DNA from: Eubacteriales Family XIII. Incertae Sedis bacterium
Lineage (GTDB): Bacteria; Bacillota; Clostridia; Peptostreptococcales; Anaerovoracaceae
Length of the DNA: 19,254 nucleotides
Reading direction: 5' to 3'
Assembly (NCBI GenBank): GCA_031287295.1
Contig: JAITTH010000119.1
Location: 1-19,254, forward strand
The notes below the pieces were generated by a model. That model was given only the letters and a program-made list of their open reading frames with translations. It had not been told where the DNA came from and did no database searches. The translations under genes were made by a program, and so were the position numbers. Shown piece after piece: positions 15,086 through 19,254 of the stretch. Position 1 is the first letter of the stretch. Every line of letters begins with the position of its first letter.

Positions 15086-15275
15086 CTTTACCTCCTTACC
15101 TACTAAGTTTCCGACAGTCAAGCATACTACTTGACATTGAAACCTGTTCGGCACAGTAACAACGTTTGAACTCGGTCGGTGAACCAACCTGTTCCATCAC
15201 AAGTCTCCTTACAAAAAGTCTCCTTGTGAACTTGTTTGCGCTGCACGCCATGAATTTGAGCCGTTCGCGCAATCG
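15086..15275 (-). promoter_or_regulatory. Structured 5' leader of rplM-rpsI (possible L13 leader)
   Basis: The predicted transcript carries about 190 untranslated bases with three drawable stems. The first pairs CACAAG/CTTGTG (15198-15203 with 15223-15228). The second is a 6-bp stem with a 4-base loop (15174-15189). The third is a nested hairpin: an outer 5 bp (15107-15111 with 15139-15143) and an inner 6 bp, GTCAAG/CTTGAC (15117-15122 with 15130-15135), ending just before the ribosome site. Known L13 leaders in Bacillota regulate rplM-rpsI by feedback; I cannot confirm that this matches that family. A 33-codon ORF (15197 to 15096, MEQVGSPTEFKRCYCAEQVS...) also fits in the leader, with AAGGAG seven bases upstream and its TAA inside the rplM ribosome site. 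Confidence 0.5.
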
Positions 15276-15281
15276 AAATTT

Positions 15282-15310
15282 ATTATAGTGGTTCCTTCTG
15301 CATTTGTCAA
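15282..15310 (-). promoter_or_regulatory. Consensus sigma-A promoter of rplM-rpsI
   Basis: On the minus strand a perfect TTGACA (15310-15305), a 17-base spacer and a perfect TATAAT (15287-15282). Transcription should start near 15275. The strongest promoter in the window, as expected for ribosomal protein genes. Confidence 0.9.
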
Positions 15311-15327
15311 ACAAACGAAACCCAATG

Positions 15328-15353
15328 CCCCATCTGACACCCGTCCCCATCTG
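15328..15353. repeat. Direct repeat of CCCCATCTG, two copies
   Basis: CCCCATCTG occurs at 15328-15336 and again at 15345-15353, a 17-base period, in a C-rich tract just upstream of the rplM -35 box. On the minus strand it reads as G-rich CAGATGGGG units. It could be a binding site or a fragment of a dispersed intergenic repeat; one window cannot tell. Confidence 0.5.
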
Positions 15354-15393
15354 TCCCCCGAACGCGGTCTGTAGACATGGAATAAATTAAGGA

Positions 15394-15422
15394 TTGATTT
15401 TAGACTCAGTTTCAAGAATAAT
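15394..15422 (+). promoter_or_regulatory. Probable promoter of the NSS transporter gene
   Basis: TTGATT (15394-15399), a 17-base spacer and AATAAT (15417-15422). The predicted start near 15430 is immediately before a folded leader element, leaving about 90 untranslated bases. Confidence 0.5.
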
Positions 15423-15430
15423 CAATGTTA

Positions 15431-15486
15431 TGCGTTAGAGATGGTGATTCTCTCCAAGGGAAACGCCGGGGTCGTGTAAACGATCA
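15431..15486 (+). ncRNA. Compact structured leader (riboswitch-like) before the NSS transporter
   Basis: From the predicted transcript start the RNA can fold as P1 GCGTT/AACGC (15432-15436 with 15462-15466). P2 AGAGA/TCTCT (15437-15441 with 15449-15453) is stacked directly on it, with a 7-base loop TGGTGAT and an unpaired 8-base CCAAGGGA on the 3' side. A second hairpin of 6 bp (15470-15475 with 15480-15485, one G-U pair) is closed by a GNRA-type GTAA tetraloop. Loops and joins are purine-rich as in aptamers. I compared it by eye with riboswitch consensus patterns I know and found no match; the GATGGTG segment only vaguely recalls fluoride aptamers. No terminator follows, so control, if any, would be at translation. 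Confidence 0.35.
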
Positions 15487-15519
15487 AAATCCATTATAAA
15501 TAGATAGAAGGAAGTATAA

Positions 15520-16860
15520 ATGAAAAAGCGTGAACAGTTTGCTTCACAATTTGGGATTATCATGGTTGCCGTCGGTAGTGCGGTCGGTCTTGGGAATATT
15601 TGGCGATTCAGCTACATTCTCGGGGTCAACGGAGGCGGCGCATTTTTGCTCGTCTATATCCTTTGTGTTGTATTAATCGGTCTGCCTGTGCTCATTTCGG
15701 AGCTCACAATCGGAAGGGCAAGCGGACAAAGTCCCGTAAATGCCTTCATGAAACTCGCCCCGGGATCGTATTGGTGGCTCACCGGTGCCGTTGCCGTCCT
15801 CGCGGCGATTATCATTGCCTGCTATTATCCGACACTGGCGGGTTGGGCTCTCGGATACGTTGTTGAGTCCATCACAAACCAAACAGAATTACTACAAGAT
15901 CCACAAGGTGCTTTTGCGGCATTCTCGTCCGGACCGAAGGCACTCATCTATGGCGCCATTGCCCTTGCCGCAACCGTTGCCATCCTCATGCGCGGTGTTA
16001 CGGCAGGCATCGAACGCTGGAGCAAACTGCTCATGCCAATCCTTGCACTCTTGATGCTTGTTCTTGTCGTCCGCTCTCTTACCCTGCCGGGTGCCATGGA
16101 AGGTGTGCGTTTTCTCTTCTATCCGGATTTTTCGAAACTCACGGTCTCCGGATTTTTAGATGCACTCGGACATTCTTTCTACTCGCTTTCGCTGGGTATG
16201 GGCATTATGATTACCTATGCTTCTTATATGAAGAAAGACACCAATCTTCCCATTACAACAATTTCCATTGTTACCATGGACACCGGCGTCGCTTTGCTCG
16301 CAGGCTTGGCCATATTCCCTGCCGTTTTCGCGCTCGGCTTCGATCCCGCACAAGGTGTTGGGCTTGCCTTCATCACATTGCCGAGTGCCTTTGCGCATAT
16401 GCCCTTTGGTTCGTTTTTCTCAGCAGCTTTTTTCCTGCTCGTTTTCATCTCTGCACTTACGTCTTTGTTGAGTATTTTCCAGGTTCCACTGGCATTTTTG
16501 GAAGATCGATTCGGGTTTTCAAAAAAGAAGGGTCTTGCCCTGATCTCGGTTGTAACCGTGGCATTCGGAATTCCTTCCGTCCTGTCTTTCGGACCTCTCA
16601 AAAACTTCAAACCCTTTGGTATGGATTACTTTACGCTCATGGATACGGTTGCGAACAACATCTTGCTACCCACGGCAGCATTGCTCGGATGCCTATTTAT
16701 CGCTTTGCGTATGGGAACACGCGCATCCAAGAAGGAATTTCTGGAAGGGGCAAAGAATCAAGGGCACTTCCTTTCAAAAGTATACCCGTTTGCGATTCGC
16801 TTTCTCGCGCCGATAGCGATTTTGGTCATCCTCATTCGCGCATTTACCGCGCTTTTTTAG
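15520..16860 (+). CDS. Sodium-dependent NSS (SNF) family amino acid transporter
   Basis: NSS transporters import amino acids or related amines with Na+. The 446-residue membrane protein starts with the signature MKKREQFASQFGIIMVAVGS followed by AVGLGNIWRFSYILGVNGGGAF, where the unwound TM1 binds Na+ and substrate. About eleven to twelve hydrophobic helices follow, including the TM6-like FYSLSLGMGIMITYASYM. Length is typical of bacterial members, such as LeuT-like proteins that often have 11-12 helices. The ATG at 15520 follows AAGGAAG. It has its own promoter and a folded leader, and a terminator comes 66 bases after the stop, so it is monocistronic. Substrate cannot be read from sequence; tyrosine, tryptophan, leucine or alanine are usual for the family. 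Confidence 0.95.
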   Translation: MKKREQFASQFGIIMVAVGSAVGLGNIWRFSYILGVNGGGAFLLVYILCVVLIGLPVLISELTIGRASGQSPVNAFMKLAPGSYWWLTGAVAVLAAIIIACYYPTLAGWALGYVVESITNQTELLQDPQGAFAAFSSGPKALIYGAIALAATVAILMRGVTAGIERWSKLLMPILALLMLVLVVRSLTLPGAMEGVRFLFYPDFSKLTVSGFLDALGHSFYSLSLGMGIMITYASYMKKDTNLPITTISIVTMDTGVALLAGLAIFPAVFALGFDPAQGVGLAFITLPSAFAHMPFGSFFSAAFFLLVFISALTSLLSIFQVPLAFLEDRFGFSKKKGLALISVVTVAFGIPSVLSFGPLKNFKPFGMDYFTLMDTVANNILLPTAALLGCLFIALRMGTRASKKEFLEGAKNQGHFLSKVYPFAIRFLAPIAILVILIRAFTALF

Positions 16861-16926
16861 GAGCCTACATTTGGCATCCGTCAGCGTTGATTGGATACGC
16901 CATCCTGCAAGAACCAACGATATTAA

Positions 16927-16959
16927 AAAAGTCGCGGTGCCAAATGCATTGCGACTTTT
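16927..16959. terminator. Bidirectional intrinsic terminator between convergent genes
   Basis: A 9-bp stem, AAAAGTCGC/GCGACTTTT (16927-16935 with 16951-16959), surrounds a 15-base loop. On the plus strand it is followed by TTTTGTATTT and on the minus strand by TTTTTTAATA, so it can end both the NSS gene and the convergent membrane protein gene. Bases 16938-16946 in the loop (TGCCAAATG) are exactly complementary to 16868-16876 just after the NSS stop, which could allow a long-range contact. Confidence 0.8.
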
Positions 16960-16986
16960 GTATTTCAGGAATGACAGGGGAAGGTG

Positions 16987-17553
16987 CTATTTGCGAATCA
17001 ATGCTTTCAGACCCTCTTTTTTTGGTCTCGGAAGATACACGTAATCTGCCGGCGTCTGTTTTATCGCCAACAAGGAACCAATCGTAAAGAGAACCGGCAA
17101 AATCAATCCTACGGCCATATTGCGCATCCAAGTACCATTCATTACCGCATTGAATCCGAAGATGTTATAAAATGGCCAGCAAACAAAAATAACCGAAAGC
17201 ACCAAGCCCAACTTAAAATAAATCTGTAGACGCTTGGGATTATCGAAGTCGCGCATGGAATAGGTTCCTGTAAAAATTTCAAGCACGCCACCCACAATAC
17301 CGATGGCATAGAAAAACATGAGCGATAATTTGCTGAAATCTGAGATCATGGCACCCGTCGGCAATTTAGACACATCGTCCTCGGAAATGGTTCCGCTCGA
17401 TGAAATGGTTACGCCTAAATCTGTTGCCTCTGCAGGTGTTAAAAAAGTAGCATTGATTACTTTGAATATTGCTACTGCATTTGTAACGGCATAAAGCATA
17501 CCCGCGATGAGCATAAGATAACTGACGACCCTCAGTATGGTTTTCCCGTTCAT
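16987..17553 (-). CDS. Membrane protein of unknown function, about four helices
   Basis: The 188-residue product has hydrophobic segments near residues 6-28, 74-92, 113-132 and 147-165. A polar loop of about 40 residues lies between the first two and contains the acidic, Ser-rich TISSSGTISEDDVSK. A basic tail (RPKKEGLKALIRK) probably faces the cytoplasm. I do not recognise a family or motif. The ATG at 17553 is preferred over an upstream in-frame start at 17604 because GGAGG lies 4 bases before it. Its leader has a small inverted repeat ACGCAG/CTGCGT (17569-17588), and TAGAAT on the minus strand near 17600 may be its -10 box, with no convincing -35. It is a single-gene unit ended by the bidirectional terminator. 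Confidence 0.75.
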   Translation of the reverse strand: MNGKTILRVVSYLMLIAGMLYAVTNAVAIFKVINATFLTPAEATDLGVTISSSGTISEDDVSKLPTGAMISDFSKLSLMFFYAIGIVGGVLEIFTGTYSMRDFDNPKRLQIYFKLGLVLSVIFVCWPFYNIFGFNAVMNGTWMRNMAVGLILPVLFTIGSLLAIKQTPADYVYLPRPKKEGLKALIRK

Positions 17554-17648
17554 ATTTCCTCCATTCAGACGCAGCTTATGTTCTGCGTAAATGTATTCTA
17601 ACACAATTACACCCTGAACAAAAATTATATCACATGGGTCAATTAAAA

Positions 17649-17657
17649 TGCTATAAT
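17649..17657 (+). promoter_or_regulatory. Extended -10 promoter directly before the glcD-like gene
   Basis: TGCTATAAT at 17649-17657 is a perfect extended -10. The -35 position (around 17629-17634) does not match consensus. The last base of the box is only ten bases before the ATG at 17667, so transcription should start at or within a few bases of that codon. Confidence 0.55.
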
Positions 17658-17666
17658 ATATTTCCT

Positions 17667-19202
17667 ATGAAAAGTATCCGTGTTTACAGCGATTTATACG
17701 AGTCCTACCTACACGATGAGTCTCGCCTTGTCGGATTTGCGGAGAGTATTTCATTCCCTGAAAACGAACAAGAGCTTCGGCGGATTGTAAAGACACTTTA
17801 TGACACAGACGTTCCCATTACCGTCCAGGGGGGACTTACCGGATTAACCGGTGGCGCAGTTCCGCAGGGTGGTCACATTCTCAATCTCTCACGCATGAAC
17901 AAAACATTGGGTCTTCGTCGTGCTGAAAATGGGAAAATTCTTATGCGCGTAGAGGCAGGAAAGCTCCTCCAAGACATTCGCGCTGAACTTCGCGAGAAGA
18001 GCTTTGGCACAGAATTACAGATTTCTGAGCAGTTTTTCACGCCGGACCCCACAGAAACGACCGCTGCAATCGGCGGAATGATTGCCTGTAACGCTTCCGG
18101 AGCCATGAGTTACGGCTACGGAGCCATTCGTGAACACATCGAATCGATTCGTCTCGTCCTCGTAGACGGCGATGCTTTTTCTCTCGTGCGCAACAGCGTT
18201 TTTGCGCAAGGCAGAACACTTCAACTGAAAACGGAAGCGGGGAGAACCCTAACGGTCGAACTGCCTTCGTATCGTATGCCCAAGGTTAAAAATGCCGCAG
18301 GGTATTTTGCCGACGACAATATGGATGCCATCGATCTGTTCATCGGAATGGGCGGCACGCTTGGCATCATTACAGAGGCAGAAATCGCCCTCATCGAGCA
18401 TCCGAAAGAAATTTGGTGTGCCCTTTGCTTTTTCGAGGATGACGACGCTGTGCCCACCTTCGTCGATGCCGTTCGAAAATCTTCATCACACATCAAAGCC
18501 CTTGAATATTTCGACAAAAATGCCATCGGAATCATAACGAAAGCTGTAAAATCCGGGAATGCAAATTTCCGTTTTCCCTCAACGCTGCCCGAGAACAATT
18601 GCGCTGCCGTCTTCGTCGAAATTCACGCATCGCAACCGGATGAAGCGGAAGACGTTCTCCATCTGGTTGGACAAATCTTCGAAAAGAGTGGCGAAAACAT
18701 TGAAAATACGTGGATAACATCCTCTCCTGCCGGAAGAGAGCAGATGCTGAGACTGCGCCATGCCGTACCTGAAAATGTAAATGCAATCATCAGCGAACGC
18801 AAAAAGAAAGATCCGACCATCACAAAATTGGGCACAGACATGGCCGTCCCAAATCCCTATCTGCGCGAAATCATGGAACTCTACCGCAGCGACCTCGCTG
18901 TGGCAAATCTCGAATACGCCATTTGGGGGCACATCGGCAACAATCATCTTCACGTTAACATCCTTCCACGCAGCATGGAAGAATACGCCCGAGGAACGGA
19001 AATTTATCATAGGTGGGCAGACTATGTTGTCGCGCGTGGCGGAACCATCTCGGCGGAGCATGGCGTAGGGCGATTAAAAACCGATTATCTTCGAATCATG
19101 TATGGTCACGCCTCCTTCAGTGAGATGGCGGCGATGAAAAAAGTGTTCGATGCAAAGTATATCCTCAGTCCGGACGTACTGTTCCGCATCTCGGAAATCT
19201 AA
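17667..19202 (+). CDS. FAD-linked 2-hydroxyacid oxidoreductase, GlcD/D-lactate dehydrogenase family
   Basis: These flavoproteins oxidise D-2-hydroxyacids such as D-lactate or glycolate. From the chosen start there are 511 residues. The FAD_binding_4 domain has VQGGLTGLTGGAVPQGGHILNLSRMNK (53-79), DPTETTAAIGGMIACNASGA (127-146) and MGGTLGIITEAEIAL (228-242). The C-terminal FAD-oxidase domain has RHAVPENVNAI, the metal-binding GHIGNNHLH and SAEHGVGRLK. The ATG at 17667 is favoured because family members begin near it and an extended -10 box ends ten bases before it; an upstream ATG at 17634 would add 11 non-conserved residues and has no ribosome site. Neither start has a Shine-Dalgarno sequence. 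No etfAB or lactate permease is visible, though the window ends 52 bases later. Substrate is undetermined. Confidence 0.9.
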   Translation: MKSIRVYSDLYESYLHDESRLVGFAESISFPENEQELRRIVKTLYDTDVPITVQGGLTGLTGGAVPQGGHILNLSRMNKTLGLRRAENGKILMRVEAGKLLQDIRAELREKSFGTELQISEQFFTPDPTETTAAIGGMIACNASGAMSYGYGAIREHIESIRLVLVDGDAFSLVRNSVFAQGRTLQLKTEAGRTLTVELPSYRMPKVKNAAGYFADDNMDAIDLFIGMGGTLGIITEAEIALIEHPKEIWCALCFFEDDDAVPTFVDAVRKSSSHIKALEYFDKNAIGIITKAVKSGNANFRFPSTLPENNCAAVFVEIHASQPDEAEDVLHLVGQIFEKSGENIENTWITSSPAGREQMLRLRHAVPENVNAIISERKKKDPTITKLGTDMAVPNPYLREIMELYRSDLAVANLEYAIWGHIGNNHLHVNILPRSMEEYARGTEIYHRWADYVVARGGTISAEHGVGRLKTDYLRIMYGHASFSEMAAMKKVFDAKYILSPDVLFRISEI

Positions 19203-19254
19203 CTCATTTTCAATATTTTAAGGTCATCTCCGCTTAAAAAAACTTTTGCACTAT

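Noticed and set aside
15431..15486. Fluoride (crcB) riboswitch before the NSS gene
   Set aside because: GATGGTG followed later by AACGC resembles its 5' half, but the expected downstream pairing segment (TGATGGCTCC-like) is absent and the gene is not a fluoride exporter.
19216..19239. Hairpin TTTTAAG/CTTAAAA after the glcD-like gene as a terminator
   Set aside because: Seven A/T-rich pairs with a 10-base loop and no T run on the plus strand; too weak, and the window ends here.

Overview
The window looks like chromosome from an anaerobic, mid-GC member of the Bacillota, most likely class Clostridia. The evidence is the cdaA-cdaR-glmM order, long-form hibernation factor, a two-subunit NAD-type dihydroorotate dehydrogenase (pyrK-pyrD), aspartate carbamoyltransferase with a separate regulatory subunit pyrI, a type-2 OMP decarboxylase, a Lit-type lipoprotein transacylase, a Na+-coupled NSS transporter, strong Shine-Dalgarno sites and frequent GTG/TTG starts. 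The species cannot be named from this sequence. No rRNA, tRNA, transposase, phage gene or CRISPR array was seen.

Layout. Positions 1-1443 (minus) hold the c-di-AMP/cell-wall cluster cdaA, cdaR and the start of glmM. Positions 1599-2256 (minus) hold the ribosome hibernation factor with its own promoter and terminator. From 10489 down to 2314 (minus) runs one long, tightly packed unit: pyrB-pyrI-pyrC-pyrF-pyrK-pyrD-pyrE, then an acetolactate synthase small subunit, cytidine deaminase, a hotdog thioesterase and a lipoprotein. The pyr genes encode six steps to UMP from aspartate and carbamoyl phosphate; carAB and pyrR are not in the window. A promoter, a leader ORF and an intrinsic terminator precede pyrB and look like an attenuator.

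Divergent from pyrB is a TrpB2-type PLP enzyme (10628-11998, plus), which meets a minus-strand set (tatD, tcdA, lit; 14187-11995) tail to tail with a shared TTAA. Next come the ribosomal protein genes rplM-rpsI (minus) behind a consensus sigma-A promoter and a structured leader. The intergenic region 15086-15519 also carries a second, compact structured leader for the divergent NSS transporter (15520-16860, plus). A bidirectional terminator separates that gene from a four-helix membrane protein of unknown function (minus). The window closes with a GlcD/D-lactate dehydrogenase type flavoprotein (plus) whose extended -10 promoter sits so close to the start codon that its mRNA may be leaderless.

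Most genes are housekeeping. I found no convincing new multi-gene system. The best leads are non-coding or architectural: the pyrB attenuator with an overlapping leader ORF, the two structured leaders in 15086-15519, the leaderless glcD candidate, a minimal one-domain CdaR, and the orphan ilvN and cdd genes fused into the pyr operon.
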